From: Acetobacter farinalis
Lineage (GTDB): Bacteria; Pseudomonadota; Alphaproteobacteria; Acetobacterales; Acetobacteraceae
DNA length: 64,000 nucleotides
NCBI RefSeq assembly: GCF_011516935.1
Contig: NZ_WOTF01000002.1
Location: 186,001 to 250,000 of the forward strand
Reading direction: 5' to 3'
The translations under genes and the position numbers were made by a program. The notes beneath the pieces are model-generated. The model saw only the letters and a program-made list of their open reading frames with translations, ran no database searches and was not told the origin of the DNA. This document shows, in pieces, positions 9,288 through 18,152 of this stretch (position 1 is the first letter of the stretch; each line of letters begins with the position of its first letter).

Positions 9288-10072
9288 GTGCGTGACTTTG
9301 CCTGAAAAGGTGAAGGGGTGGGGCGTACGGGCAAACCGGCTTCGGCCAGCGCGGATTTGACCTGAGAGACAGTAAACTGGCCGAAATGGAAAACGCTGGC
9401 CGCCAGAAGTCCTGTGGCTCCAGCTTCAGCACCTTCCACAAAGTGTTTCAGTTCTCCCACGCCGCCAGAGGCGACAATCGGGAGCCTGACCGCCTGTGTC
9501 GCGGCTTTCAGCAAAGACAGATCAAAGCCCGAGCGTGTGCCGTCACGGTCCATGGAGGTCAGCAGGATTTCTCCTGCCCCACGCTCCGCGACTTCCTGGC
9601 ACCAGTCAATCACGTCCCGCCCGGTCGGGGTGCGGCCGCCGTGGGTATAGACTTCCCATTTGCCCGTGGAGCTCTGGCGGGCATCCACCCCTACAACCAC
9701 GCACTGGCTCCCGAATTTCCGGGCCGCTTCGTTAATCAGCTCCGGGCGGGAAACGGCAGCGGAATTCATGGCGCATTTATCCGCACCCGCCAGCAGCAGG
9801 CGGCGCATGTCATCCGTTGTGCGGACCCCGCCCCCCACCGTCAGCGGCAGGAAAATCCGCTCCGCCGTGCGGCTGACAACATCCAGAATGGTGTCACGGT
9901 TTTCATGGCTTGCGGTGATGTCCAGAAATGTCAGCTCATCCGCCCCGGCGGCATCATACAGGGCCGCCTGTTCCACCGGATCTCCGGCATCGCGCAGTTC
10001 AACAAAGTTCACGCCCTTTACAACGCGACCATTCTTGACATCCAGACAGGGGATGACGCGAAGCTTAAGCAT
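9284..10072 (-). CDS. hisF: Imidazole glycerol phosphate synthase, cyclase subunit
   Basis: With HisH forms the glutamine-dependent synthase that makes IGP and AICAR. 262 aa (beta/alpha)8 barrel. Catalytic Asp in [13 protein letters not shown] (near residue 11) and the second Asp in [11 protein letters not shown] (near 130) are present, as are phosphate-binding loops [11 protein letters not shown] and [12 protein letters not shown]. The start overlaps the hisA stop by one base (TGATG) and the stop overlaps hisE by four, showing tight coupling. Confidence 0.97.
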   Translation of the reverse strand: MLKLRVIPCLDVKNGRVVKGVNFVELRDAGDPVEQAALYDAAGADELTFLDITASHENRDTILDVVSRTAERIFLPLTVGGGVRTTDDMRRLLLAGADKCAMNSAAVSRPELINEAARKFGSQCVVVGVDARQSSTGKWEVYTHGGRTPTGRDVIDWCQEVAERGAGEILLTSMDRDGTRSGFDLSLLKAATQAVRLPIVASGGVGELKHFVEGAEAGATGLLAASVFHFGQFTVSQVKSALAEAGLPVRPTPSPFQAKSRT

Positions 10073-11418
10073 CAGGCAAGCACCTTCAGCGCCTCGGCAG
10101 GGGAGACGCGGCCATCATACAGGGCGCGGCCGACAATAACGCCTTCAATCCCCGGTGTGTCGTCCGCTGCTTTCCGCAGGGCGGCAAGATGCTCCAGATT
10201 GCCAACCCCGCCACTGGCAATCACGGGGATGGAAACCGTGTTGGCAAGGGTGACGGTCTGCTCGATATCCAGCCCGTCCAGCATGCCATCACGGCTGATT
10301 TCCGTGAAGATAATGGCGGCCACTCCGGCTTCCTGCATCCGCAGGGCCAGTTCCGTGGCCTGCATGTCAGACACTTCGGCCCAGCCTTCTGTGGCCACAT
10401 GGCCGGAGCGGGCGTCAATCCCGGCCACAATCCGGCCCGGGAAGGCCCGGCAGGCTTCCTTGACCAGAGCAGGGTTCTTGACCGCGACAGAGCCGAGGAT
10501 AACCCGCGTGACGCCTGCTTCCAGCCAGAAGGAAATGGCTTTCATATCCCGCAGGCCGCCCCCAAGCTGCATGGGGACGGTGGTGGCTTTCAGAATGGCC
10601 TGCACAGCGGGCACATTGGCGGACTGGCCTGCAAATGCACCGTTCAGATCCACCGCGTGCAGCCATTTGAACCCGGCCTCACACCAGGCGCGGGCCTGTG
10701 CCGCGGGATCATCTGAATAAATGGTTGCGTCATCCATTTCCCCCCGGCGCAGGCGGACACAGGCTCCGTCCTTCAGGTCAATGGCCGGATAGAGTGTGAG
10801 CGGGCGGGAGGAGGAGGGGGAAGATGCTGGCATGTCCGGTGTTTCAACCTGAGGGGAGGAGGAAGGCTCCAGAGGAGGGGCGGAGCGCACGGTATCAAGA
10901 AGTTTGGTGAAGAACAGCCCGCCTACGGTCTGGTCACCCATTCGCGCAAAGTGCGGGTGTGTGCCCCAGTGCTGGAACCCGGCTTTCTGAAACAGGGAAA
11001 TTGCGGGTGTCTGCGTTTCTGCCACATCCATGTTCATCACACGGAAACCCATACTGCGGGCCGCGTTTTCCACTTCATGCAGCAGGGCTGTGCCCAAGCC
11101 CTGATTGCGGGCATAGGGTGCCACGAACAGGTGCATCAGGGTCACGCACATGGCCTGACATTCATTATTGCGCGGGGCGCGCACAAGCTGCGCACAGCCC
11201 ACGATTTCGCCCTTCAGGCGCACCGCGAACAGCATGCGTTCGGGCACCAGAAGCAGGCCCTTGAAGTAGCGCTCAAGAACCTGCCGCCCCTGCGGCTGAA
11301 TCCAGCCAAACCCGCCGCCACCCAGAATGGCGGCATCCGCAGCCTCACACAGGGCCTGAAGATCATCCTCCGTCAGGGAGAGAATGCGCTGGACGGCTTT
11401 GCTTTTAGGCGTGGACAT
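10072..11418 (-). CDS. hisA: GNAT acetyltransferase domain fused to HisA isomerase
   Basis: 448-aa fusion. Residues ~10-165 are a GNAT N-acetyltransferase domain with the acetyl-CoA loop [14 protein letters not shown] and the typical terminal strand [11 protein letters not shown] Ser/Pro-rich linker (~175-203) follows, then a complete HisA barrel (from [15 protein letters not shown] near 207). The barrel keeps both catalytic Asp regions (AIDLKDG and [10 protein letters not shown]) and the phosphate loops MQLGGGLRD and IASGGVGN. HisA converts ProFAR to PRFAR. The start is ATG 11418, overlapping hisH by 14 bases. There is no stop between the domains; an in-frame ATG at 10833 could make free HisA but has a weak ribosome site. 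The acetyl acceptor is unknown. Confidence 0.93.
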   Translation of the reverse strand: MSTPKSKAVQRILSLTEDDLQALCEAADAAILGGGGFGWIQPQGRQVLERYFKGLLLVPERMLFAVRLKGEIVGCAQLVRAPRNNECQAMCVTLMHLFVAPYARNQGLGTALLHEVENAARSMGFRVMNMDVAETQTPAISLFQKAGFQHWGTHPHFARMGDQTVGGLFFTKLLDTVRSAPPLEPSSSPQVETPDMPASSPSSSRPLTLYPAIDLKDGACVRLRRGEMDDATIYSDDPAAQARAWCEAGFKWLHAVDLNGAFAGQSANVPAVQAILKATTVPMQLGGGLRDMKAISFWLEAGVTRVILGSVAVKNPALVKEACRAFPGRIVAGIDARSGHVATEGWAEVSDMQATELALRMQEAGVAAIIFTEISRDGMLDGLDIEQTVTLANTVSIPVIASGGVGNLEHLAALRKAADDTPGIEGVIVGRALYDGRVSPAEALKVLA

Positions 11419-12073
11419 GGCAGGGCGTTTCCGGTGTCCAGGCAAGAAAGTTTGCGAGAATGCGCAGGCCAACGGTCTGGCTTTTCTCAACGTGAAACTG
11501 CGTGCCGGCCACATTGCCGTTGCAGACCATGGCAGGAACAGGCCCGCCGTAGTCTGTTGTGGCCAGCAGTGTTTCCGGCCTGGTGTTCCGCAGCGCGTAG
11601 GAATGCACGAAATACCCGTGCGGGGCGGTGCCCAGCCCTTCCGTGAGCGGGTGGGGGCGGGTGAAATTCAGCTCGTTCCAGCCCATTTGCGGCATGCGCA
11701 GGCCCGGGGCCTCCATGGGGGCAATCTCGCCGGAAATCCAGCCGAGCCCTTCCGTGGTGCCATGCTCAAGCCCGCGTTCGGCCATGAGCTGCATACCCAC
11801 ACAGATGCCCAGAAACGGTGTGCCTGCGCGGGTTGCGTCCAGAAGGGCGTCTTTCAGGCCGGGGGTGGCGCTCAGGCCGCGAGCGCAGTCTGCAAAGGCG
11901 CCTTGCCCGGGCAGGATAATCCGGTCTGCCGCCCTGACAGCGTCCGGGCGGTTTGTAATCGTGACATGCGCCGGAATGCCGGAAAGTTCCGCGGCGCGTG
12001 CCGCGGCGCGTGCGGCTGAGGCCAGATTGCCGCCTTCGTAATCAATAACGGCGATGGAGAGAGACTTGGTCAT
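11405..12073 (-). CDS. hisH: Imidazole glycerol phosphate synthase, glutaminase subunit
   Basis: Class I glutamine amidotransferase that supplies ammonia to HisF. ~222 aa. The nucleophile is in [15 protein letters not shown] (near residue 85), the oxyanion strand in ILPGQGAF near 52, and the catalytic His/Glu pair in TQFHVEKS near 197. ATG 12073 is preferred over GTG 12085 because GAGG lies 7 bases upstream and translation then begins [16 protein letters not shown], the usual opening. It sits between hisB and hisA, reading left. Confidence 0.96.
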   Translation of the reverse strand: MTKSLSIAVIDYEGGNLASAARAAARAAELSGIPAHVTITNRPDAVRAADRIILPGQGAFADCARGLSATPGLKDALLDATRAGTPFLGICVGMQLMAERGLEHGTTEGLGWISGEIAPMEAPGLRMPQMGWNELNFTRPHPLTEGLGTAPHGYFVHSYALRNTRPETLLATTDYGGPVPAMVCNGNVAGTQFHVEKSQTVGLRILANFLAWTPETPCHVHA

Positions 12074-12162
12074 GGGACCTCGCACTTCTGGTTCGTATCA
12101 GGAACCGGTTTTCGCGGCTCCTGAGCAGAATGAGGTTCAGGGAAGAATGCTGAGCCGAAGAC

Positions 12163-12759
12163 TTATAGCACACCCTTGGTGGAGGGAATGCTGCCCTGCG
12201 CCCGTGGGTCTGGCTCAACGGCCATACGGAGGGCGCGGGCCAGAGCCTTGAACGCCGCTTCGGCAATATGATGGCAGTTTTTACCTGCTTTTTGTGTCAG
12301 ATGCAGGGTGAGCATGCCTGACATGGCGAAGGCGCGGAAAAACTCTTCCACCAGTTCCGTATCCAGCTCGCCAATGCGGTCCCGGTCGAAGCGGGCATCC
12401 CATGCCAGAAAGGGGCGGCCTGAAAGGTCCACCACGGCTTCACACAGGGCTTCATCCAGCGGAACCAGCGCATGGCCGAAACGGCGGACGCCGCGCTTGT
12501 CTCCCAGCGCCTGCCGCAGGGCCTGCCCCAGTGCGATGCCGGTATCTTCCACCGAATGGTGGCCATCAATATGCAGGTCACCTTTGACGATAATGGTCAG
12601 GTCCAGCAGGCCGTGTTTGGCCAGTGCTGTCAGCATATGGTCAAAAAAACCGATGCCCGTATCAATGTTGGCCTGTCCTGATCCATCCAGATCAAGAGTG
12701 ACGGCAATATCGGTTTCGCTGGTAACGCGATGAAGGGTGGCTTGGCGTGCTGTGCTCAT
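12163..12759 (-). CDS. hisB: Imidazoleglycerol-phosphate dehydratase
   Basis: Dehydrates IGP to imidazole acetol phosphate using a Mn cluster. 198 aa, the monofunctional size. Duplicated metal-binding motifs are visible: FFDHMLTALAKHG near 43, HHSVEDTGIALGQAL near 71, and HHIAEAAFKALARAL near 168. The start ATG 12759 is chosen because the longer frame adds a non-conserved Pro-rich segment. It is probably the first gene of the leftward cluster hisB-hisH-hisA-hisF-hisE-HIT. Confidence 0.96.
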   Translation of the reverse strand: MSTARQATLHRVTSETDIAVTLDLDGSGQANIDTGIGFFDHMLTALAKHGLLDLTIIVKGDLHIDGHHSVEDTGIALGQALRQALGDKRGVRRFGHALVPLDEALCEAVVDLSGRPFLAWDARFDRDRIGELDTELVEEFFRAFAMSGMLTLHLTQKAGKNCHHIAEAAFKALARALRMAVEPDPRAQGSIPSTKGVL

Positions 12760-12797
12760 GATGAGACGCTTTATAAAGGAAGACGCGCCCGGATACC

Positions 12798-12840
12798 ATC
12801 GGGCAGGTATCGGGCAGGTATCGGGCGGGCAGGCATCGGG
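12798..12840. repeat. Short imperfect tandem repeat between nadE and hisB
   Basis: Two exact copies of ATCGGGCAGGT (12798-12819), then a variant ATCGGGCGGGC and a further ATCGGG ending at 12840. It ends 12 bases before the nadE stop and fills most of the space between the two leftward genes. Probably slippage-prone intergenic DNA; no function is apparent. Confidence 0.6.
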
Positions 12841-12851
12841 GGCTGTGCGGA

Positions 12852-14906
12852 TTATTTGCCGGGAGGAACATTGGCTTCCAGCTCTTTCAGCCACAGGGTG
12901 GCGCTTCCGTCAGAGGGGGCGCGCCAGTCCCCGCGCGGAGAAAGGCTGCCGCCAGCCATCACTTTCGGGCCATTGGGCATGGCGGACCGCTTGAACTGGC
13001 TTGTGCCGAAAAAGCGCCGCACGAATATCTGCAGCCAGTGGCGGATGGTGGCCAGATCGTACGCCTTGCGGTCCTGCTCCAGAAAGCCGGGGGGCCAGCT
13101 TCCGGCCTTGGCATCGCGCCAGGCATGTTCCGCCATGAACGCGATGCGTGAGGGCGTGAAGCCGTAGCGCAGCACATAAAAGAGTGTGAAATCATGCAAG
13201 GCATACGGGCCGATGATTTCTTCCGTGCTCTGCGGCCCGTGTTCCCCCGGCGGCACCAGTTCCGGCGAAATTTCCGTTGCCAGAATGGTTGAGAGCAGGG
13301 GGGTGACATCCGGCGAGAAATGGCCGGAGGCAATGGCCCAGCGGATCATGTGCTGGATCAGTGTTTTGGGCAGACCGGCATTCACATTGTAATGTGCCAT
13401 CTGGTCTCCCACACCGTAGGTGCACCAGCCCAGAGCTAGTTCAGACAGATCTCCCGTGCCGATCACCAGCCCCTGATGCTGGTTGGCCAGACGGAACAGG
13501 AAGTCTGTCCGCAGGCCGGCCTGAACGTTTTCGTATGTGATGTCATGCACCGGCTCACCCTGTGCGGACGGGTGTTTGATCTCGCGCAGCATGAGGGTGG
13601 CGGCAGGGCGAATATCCAGAACCTCATTCCCCGTGCCAAGGGCGGCCATCAGGGCCTGTGCGCTGGCCAGGGTTTTTTCCGTCGTGCCAAAGCCGGGCAT
13701 GGTGTAGCCCAGCACGGCGCTGCGGGGCCAGCCCAGTTCATCCGCGGCGCGCACAGCCACCAGCAGGGCCTGTGTGGAATCCAGTCCCCCGGAAATGCCC
13801 AGCACCATGCGCAGGGCGCCACTGGCGCGGAGCCGCTGCTTGAGCGCGGAAACCTGAATGGTAAAGGCTTCAAAGCAGTCCTGCGCCAGCCGCTCCGGGG
13901 CACTCGGCACAAAGGGAAAGCGGGAGAGCGGGCGGCGCAGGCCCAGATTTTCCATGGGCGGGCTGAGTGTGCAGCGGATGCGGCGCCATGCCGGGGCCTG
14001 TGCCTGCATGGCTTTGGCCGTGGCGGCGAATGTGCCCATGCGCAGGCGCTCCTGCCGGAGCAGGGTCAGGTCAATATCCGCCAGAACATGCTGCGCGCCG
14101 GAGGGAAAGCGCTCGCTCTGGGCCAGAAGTTCTCCATTTTCAAAAATGGAGATCTGCCCGTCCCATGCCACATCATTGGTCGATTCGCCTTCTCCGGCGG
14201 CGGCATAAAGGTACGCAGCCACACAGCGGGCAGACTGCGCCCGGCAGAGCAGGGAACGGGTTTCCGCTTTTCCGACCGTGATGTCACTTGCGGAGAGATT
14301 GGCCAGAACGGTCGCACCTGCCAGAGCGGCCAGTGTGCTCGGGGGCACCGGCACCCACAGATCTTCACAGATTTCAAGGCCGAGGCAGAACCCCGGGAGA
14401 TCAACAGCCTCAAACAGCAGATCTGTTCCGAACGGGATATCCGCCCCGTTCAGCCGCAGGGTCTGGCCCTGTATGCCAACACCGGGGGTGAAGTGCCGGG
14501 CTTCATAGAATTCACGGTAATTGGGCAGGAAGCTTTTGGGGACAATGCCCAGGATCGCGCCGCGATGGATCACCAGAGCGCAGTTATAAAGAGCGTTGTC
14601 ATGCCGCAGGGGGGCGCCCACCACCAGAACAGGCAGCAATTCGGTGGAGGCCGCTACCAGTTCTGCAATGCTGTGCTCAACGCCCTCCAGCAGGGCTTCC
14701 TGCTGGCGGAGGTCATCAATCGCGTAACCGGAAAGCCCCAGTTCGGGAAACACGCAGAGCACAGCTCCGTCCTGCCCGCAGGTCCGGGCGGCTTCCAGCG
14801 TGCGCTGTGCATTGGTGGCCGGGTCTGCCAGAGCCACGGGCACGGTGCAGGCGGCAACACGGGCAAACCCCTGATGATACAGCGCGTGAAATGCGGAAGC
14901 CGACAA
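12852..14906 (-). CDS. nadE: Glutamine-dependent NAD+ synthetase
   Basis: Makes NAD+ from deamido-NAD+, ATP and glutamine. ~684 aa, two domains. The N-terminal nitrilase-like glutaminase has the Glu-Lys-Cys triad in FPELGLSGY, PKSFLPNYREF and LEICEDLW. The C-terminal synthetase has PP-loop LGISGGLDSTQALL near residue 355 and GTGDLSELALGWCTYG near 490. The start is inferred to be TTG at 14906, where AAGGA lies ~9 bases upstream. A longer frame to 15104 would begin inside the tRNA-Gly promoter region and has no family resemblance. The upstream 200 bases divide this gene from the opposite-strand tRNA-Gly. Confidence 0.94.
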   Translation of the reverse strand: MSASAFHALYHQGFARVAACTVPVALADPATNAQRTLEAARTCGQDGAVLCVFPELGLSGYAIDDLRQQEALLEGVEHSIAELVAASTELLPVLVVGAPLRHDNALYNCALVIHRGAILGIVPKSFLPNYREFYEARHFTPGVGIQGQTLRLNGADIPFGTDLLFEAVDLPGFCLGLEICEDLWVPVPPSTLAALAGATVLANLSASDITVGKAETRSLLCRAQSARCVAAYLYAAAGEGESTNDVAWDGQISIFENGELLAQSERFPSGAQHVLADIDLTLLRQERLRMGTFAATAKAMQAQAPAWRRIRCTLSPPMENLGLRRPLSRFPFVPSAPERLAQDCFEAFTIQVSALKQRLRASGALRMVLGISGGLDSTQALLVAVRAADELGWPRSAVLGYTMPGFGTTEKTLASAQALMAALGTGNEVLDIRPAATLMLREIKHPSAQGEPVHDITYENVQAGLRTDFLFRLANQHQGLVIGTGDLSELALGWCTYGVGDQMAHYNVNAGLPKTLIQHMIRWAIASGHFSPDVTPLLSTILATEISPELVPPGEHGPQSTEEIIGPYALHDFTLFYVLRYGFTPSRIAFMAEHAWRDAKAGSWPPGFLEQDRKAYDLATIRHWLQIFVRRFFGTSQFKRSAMPNGPKVMAGGSLSPRGDWRAPSDGSATLWLKELEANVPPGK

Positions 14907-15105
14907 CGCGTTCCATCCTTGTTCCGATGGGAAAGACTGAAGGCGGCATGATTGCAGAGAAGTTGACCTGCGCCAACTCAGGGCTTTGTGTGGCCCTCTG
15001 CCCGGCTGCGGAGCGGGGGTGGGAGGCCATTCAAAATAAACGAAAAAAATACAAAAAACCCTCTTGCGCGTTTTTGCGAACCCCCTTAGAAGGAGGCCAT
15101 CCAAT

Positions 15106-15180
15106 GCGGGCGTAGCTCAGGGGTAGAGCACAACCTTGCCAAGGTTGGGGTCGTGGGTTCGAATCCCATCGCCCGCTCCA
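15106..15180 (+). tRNA. tRNA-Gly (anticodon GCC), integration site of the island
   Basis: 75 nt with encoded CCA. Acceptor GCGGGCG/CGCCCGC, D-arm AGCTCAGGGGTAGAGC, anticodon stem AACC/GGTT with loop TTGCCAA, T-arm GTGGG-TTCGAAT-CCCAT. The 3' 47 bases (15134-15180) are repeated exactly at 25779-25825. The integrated element therefore rebuilt the tRNA 3' half and left the original 3' half at the far end. Confidence 0.97.
15134..15180 (+). repeat. attL: left copy of 47-bp attachment repeat
   Basis: Begins in the anticodon stem and runs to the CCA end of tRNA-Gly. Identity with 25779-25825 is perfect over 47 bases and breaks on both sides. The integrase gene ends 5 bases beyond it, the usual position for a tRNA-targeting tyrosine recombinase. 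Confidence 0.95.
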
Positions 15181-15185
15181 AGGTT

Positions 15186-16316
15186 TTAGCGGTTTTTCAC
15201 CAACCGCTCATCTTGGACTGGAACGCAAATAGCACGCACAATTAAGTTTTCGCGGATCGAACGGGTTGCCGCCCGGTCGATTTCGCATGCGATATCGTCA
15301 ATGGCCTGACGGGCCTGACTTAGATAATCCGGTGCATATTTCGCATATCTCCCTGTTGTTCTGATGTTGGGCATCACATGGCCCAAAAGGCCTGCGATTT
15401 CCAGTTCTGCTACACCACGGCTACGCAGTTCGGTAGCGATGGTATGCCGAATGGTTGTTGGCACAATGTCGTCACTCAGCCGTGCAGCTTTCCGGGCGTT
15501 ACGCCAGCATGCGTTGATCTTCTGTAGCGGTTCGCCTCTGTAGGTGACGATATGGCCGGCTGGAATGGACTGTATCAACGGCCTGAGAAATTCAGGCATG
15601 GCTACAACAGGCCGCCGCTTTTTGGTCTGCTGGCGACCAGGTGGATTGAGGTCAATCAGCTTGCGGTTGAGGTCGCACTGCGGCCGGGTCAGTTCCAGCA
15701 GGGCTTCAGGCCGTGATGCGGTTCCGATCAGTAAAGCAAGGAAGGCTCGGAGATGATCGCTTTCGGCTGCATCCCATAGGCTGGCCATTTCCCTGATTGT
15801 CATGACTCTTTCGCGTGGCTGTCCGTCCTGGACGCTCAGGAAAGGGATGGGGGATTTTATAAGCCCGTTCTTCCAAGCCCAGTTCACAGCAGCCTTGGCT
15901 GCGCCCAGAACGCGCTTTGTCGTTCCGCTCTGGTAGCCATCAGCCTTCATCACGCGCACAAACTGTTGCTGCTTTTCCAACGTGAATTCCGCCACGCTGA
16001 ACTCAGGAATGCGTTCGAGTAGAAGTTCCAGATTTCTGCGCTGCGTTCCTGAACCAACAATATCGCGTCCATGCTTCTCAAAATAGCGCATGCACACTGT
16101 TGCGAGAGGAACATCACGGGGTTCTTCCTGGCGTAATGTGACGTTCAGTGTGACCCATTCCGCAAGCCTGATCTTGGCCTCTTCAAGGCTTTCAGTGCCA
16201 AGTGATGCGCGGCGCGTCTGTCTAGCGTCCTTATCGAACCAGGTGCGGCACCATACTGGGCTGTTGTCACGTTTGCTAAGCCAGTATCCTCCGATTTCGT
16301 ATCGTTCTGCCTGCAT
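15186..16316 (-). CDS. int: Tyrosine site-specific integrase of the island
   Basis: 376 aa. Expected to integrate and excise the element at tRNA-Gly. Core-binding region ~60-160. In the catalytic domain the first Arg is in TASRPEALLELTRP (near 197), the Arg/His box is TTIRHTIATELRSRG (near 290), GHVMPN near 312, and the nucleophile Tyr in GRYAKYAP near 322-325. Starts at ATG 16316, just after the overlapping AlpA-like gene. It is the last gene of the leftward island array and ends 5 bp from attL. Confidence 0.94.
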   Translation of the reverse strand: MQAERYEIGGYWLSKRDNSPVWCRTWFDKDARQTRRASLGTESLEEAKIRLAEWVTLNVTLRQEEPRDVPLATVCMRYFEKHGRDIVGSGTQRRNLELLLERIPEFSVAEFTLEKQQQFVRVMKADGYQSGTTKRVLGAAKAAVNWAWKNGLIKSPIPFLSVQDGQPRERVMTIREMASLWDAAESDHLRAFLALLIGTASRPEALLELTRPQCDLNRKLIDLNPPGRQQTKKRRPVVAMPEFLRPLIQSIPAGHIVTYRGEPLQKINACWRNARKAARLSDDIVPTTIRHTIATELRSRGVAELEIAGLLGHVMPNIRTTGRYAKYAPDYLSQARQAIDDIACEIDRAATRSIRENLIVRAICVPVQDERLVKNR

Positions 16317-16498
16317 GGTTTGCGTTCCTGTGCGCTCAAATATTCTGCTATATGTTCGGCGGTAAAGCGGGGTCTGCCTCCGACTATGACAAAGCCTATC
16401 AGGCGTCTTCGTCGTAGGCGTCTGATGGTATCAACAGACACTCTCAACTCGCGGGCCAGTTCTCGGTCCGTGAGTAATTGCGGCACCATACTGGTCAC
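16145..16498 (-). CDS. AlpA/excisionase-like helix-turn-helix protein
   Basis: Up to 117 aa. The N-terminal ~55 residues form a winged-helix/MerR-like DNA-binding domain: LLTDRELARELRVSVDTIRRLRRRRLIGFVIVGGRPRFTAEHIAEYL. This is the layout of AlpA or Xis proteins, which in satellites direct excision and induction. GTG 16498 overlaps the portal stop as GTGA; ATG 16489 is the alternative. The C-terminal ~58 codons overlap the integrase start by 172 bases in another frame and have unremarkable composition. The functional protein may be essentially the HTH domain. Confidence 0.75.
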   Translation of the reverse strand: MTSMVPQLLTDRELARELRVSVDTIRRLRRRRLIGFVIVGGRPRFTAEHIAEYLSAQERKPCRQNDTKSEDTGLANVTTAQYGAAPGSIRTLDRRAAHHLALKALKRPRSGLRNGSH

Positions 16499-17619
16499 GC
16501 TGCATCCTCCTGCATGGGATTATATCCTTCCTGTTCGCGAATTTCGTTCACGGTCAGGATTTTGTTCTGTATGGCGACACCGTAGGACTGCCACCGGGTA
16601 GCGTAGTCGCCACGCATGAGGCTGCTCATATCAATGACCAGCTCATACGGATTGGACGCACCGAACACGGACCGCTTGAATTCGGCCTCGATCTTGCGCA
16701 CCCACGGCACCAACGTGTTCTGGGCAAACCAGAGGCTGGCCTGCGCCGCGTTGGTGAAGGTGTTGTTGCTGTAATCCTGCACAATCGGCGGTGGCACGCC
16801 GTAGATGCGGCACAGCTCCTGCACGCTGAACTTGCGGCTTTCCAGTGCTTCCGCATCTTCCGGGCTGATGCCTACCGCCTGCCATTTCAGGCCGTTGGGC
16901 AGGACAATTACGCGGCGAGCATTATTGGTGCCACCTGCCCGTTCCTGTAACTGCTGCTTCAGGTCCTTGGCCTGATCGTTGCTGAGTGCGCCGGTCTCAC
17001 TTGAGACGATACCAGACGGCACCACCTGATTCTGCCACATGTTCAGGGAGTAATCCTGAAGGGCTGCGGCACCCGTGAAGACATCCCGCGCACGACTGAG
17101 CCGACTGCGGCCGACAAGGCCATCATCGGAACGGTCGCACAGATGGAATACTTCATCATCCAGCAATGTGCGGGTGACGCCCTGCCACGCCATGACGGTG
17201 TAACGCAGGCGACCAGACTTCAGCCGGTCCACCTGGACACACTGCCACGGAATGGGTGTCAGGGCGGTTGGACGGCCTGCGCCGTCATACTCCACCACCA
17301 TCACGGCGTTGCCGGTCAGCAGGACGCTTGCCAGCGCCCATTCCATCAGATCAGGCCATGTCTGGGTGCGGTTGGGCTGTCTGATCAGCCGCGAAACAGG
17401 ATGGTTCGGCGCTTCCGTTCTGGTATTACCCGCTGTGTTGTAAACGTAGGCATCCAGTGACGCTATGCCGCTGGAAATGGCGTTCACACACGCCAGCACG
17501 GTCGCCAGATTTTCAGGATTACCCGGACCACGCGGAAACCATAGATCTGGCAGAACGGGTTCTGCGGAGACAGCCGCCCGTTTTTCAGGGCGGCCAAAGA
17601 GACGGTCAAGGAAACTCAT
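16495..17619 (-). CDS. Phage portal protein, HK97 family
   Basis: 374 aa. The portal is the dodecameric ring at the capsid vertex through which DNA is packaged and to which tails attach. Family features: NPENLATVLACVNAISSGIASLDAYVY near residue 33, HPVSRLIRQPNRTQTWPDLMEWALASVLLTGNAVM near 75-110, and the C-terminal RKFSVQELCRIYGVPPPIVQD...TFTNAAQASLWFAQNTLVPWVRKIE. The ATG overlaps the protease stop as ATGA and the stop overlaps the AlpA-like start. Length is slightly short for the family (~380-450) but the frame is intact. Confidence 0.93.
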   Translation of the reverse strand: MSFLDRLFGRPEKRAAVSAEPVLPDLWFPRGPGNPENLATVLACVNAISSGIASLDAYVYNTAGNTRTEAPNHPVSRLIRQPNRTQTWPDLMEWALASVLLTGNAVMVVEYDGAGRPTALTPIPWQCVQVDRLKSGRLRYTVMAWQGVTRTLLDDEVFHLCDRSDDGLVGRSRLSRARDVFTGAAALQDYSLNMWQNQVVPSGIVSSETGALSNDQAKDLKQQLQERAGGTNNARRVIVLPNGLKWQAVGISPEDAEALESRKFSVQELCRIYGVPPPIVQDYSNNTFTNAAQASLWFAQNTLVPWVRKIEAEFKRSVFGASNPYELVIDMSSLMRGDYATRWQSYGVAIQNKILTVNEIREQEGYNPMQEDAA

Positions 17620-18152
17620 CTGATCGTCTCCAAGAAGCGGCGGCGCTGCGCCGGTGTCATGATGGTGCTGCGGCTCCGGGCGGAAATTGTTGTATCCGCA
17701 TAGGCTGGAAACGCCTGCACCACGCTGATTTCCACCAGATCGACCGCACGCAGTTCACGCTGGTCTGATGCGGGCCATGCCTCATCCTTGACGCGGAACC
17801 CGAAAGACATACCGCCAAGGTCACGGCGTTCCGCAAGGGCAAGAACATCGCGGCCAAGCTGTGTGTCTGGTATCGCCAGTTCAAAATGAAGGCCGCGTGT
17901 ATCTTCCGCCAGCTTGAGTGTGCCCGATGCCGTGCGGGCCAACAGTCTGGTTGGGTCATGATCGACCAGGGCGAGAATGTCCGGGTTTGCCGTGAGCGTG
18001 CTGGCAAACGCGCCGGAGCGGATGGTTTCGGAAAAGCTGCCGATGCGGGCAGATGCCCCAAACACAGCGGCATAGCCTTCAAGTTTGCGACCGGCGGCGC
18101 GGAATTCCACGCCACACGAACGCCTTTCCACGCTGCCAGTCGCGCCGGTCAT
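17616..18152 (-). CDS. HK97-family prohead protease
   Basis: 178 aa serine protease that removes the capsid scaffold (delta) domain during head maturation. Typical opening GVEFRAAGRKLEGYAAVFG, catalytic His in LALVDHDPTRLLAR near residue 68, and Ser in DLGGMSFGFRV near 117. Coupled on both sides by 4-base overlaps with the capsid and portal genes. Confidence 0.92.
   Translation of the reverse strand: MTGATGSVERRSCGVEFRAAGRKLEGYAAVFGASARIGSFSETIRSGAFASTLTANPDILALVDHDPTRLLARTASGTLKLAEDTRGLHFELAIPDTQLGRDVLALAERRDLGGMSFGFRVKDEAWPASDQRELRAVDLVEISVVQAFPAYADTTISARSRSTIMTPAQRRRFLETIR

Noticed and set aside
9386-10720. 444-codon rightward ORF opposite hisF/hisA
   Set aside because: Antisense to two genes with clear active-site motifs; no ribosome site or recognisable domain.
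10800-10870. Frameshift or missed stop separating the GNAT and HisA domains
   Set aside because: The frame is open across the linker and the Ser/Pro-rich composition is typical of a true linker; no internal stop is present in the sequence given.
13476-14951. 491-codon rightward ORF opposite nadE
   Set aside because: Lies entirely antisense to NAD synthetase, which has complete catalytic motifs; the ORF is Gly/Gln/Arg-rich with no domain.
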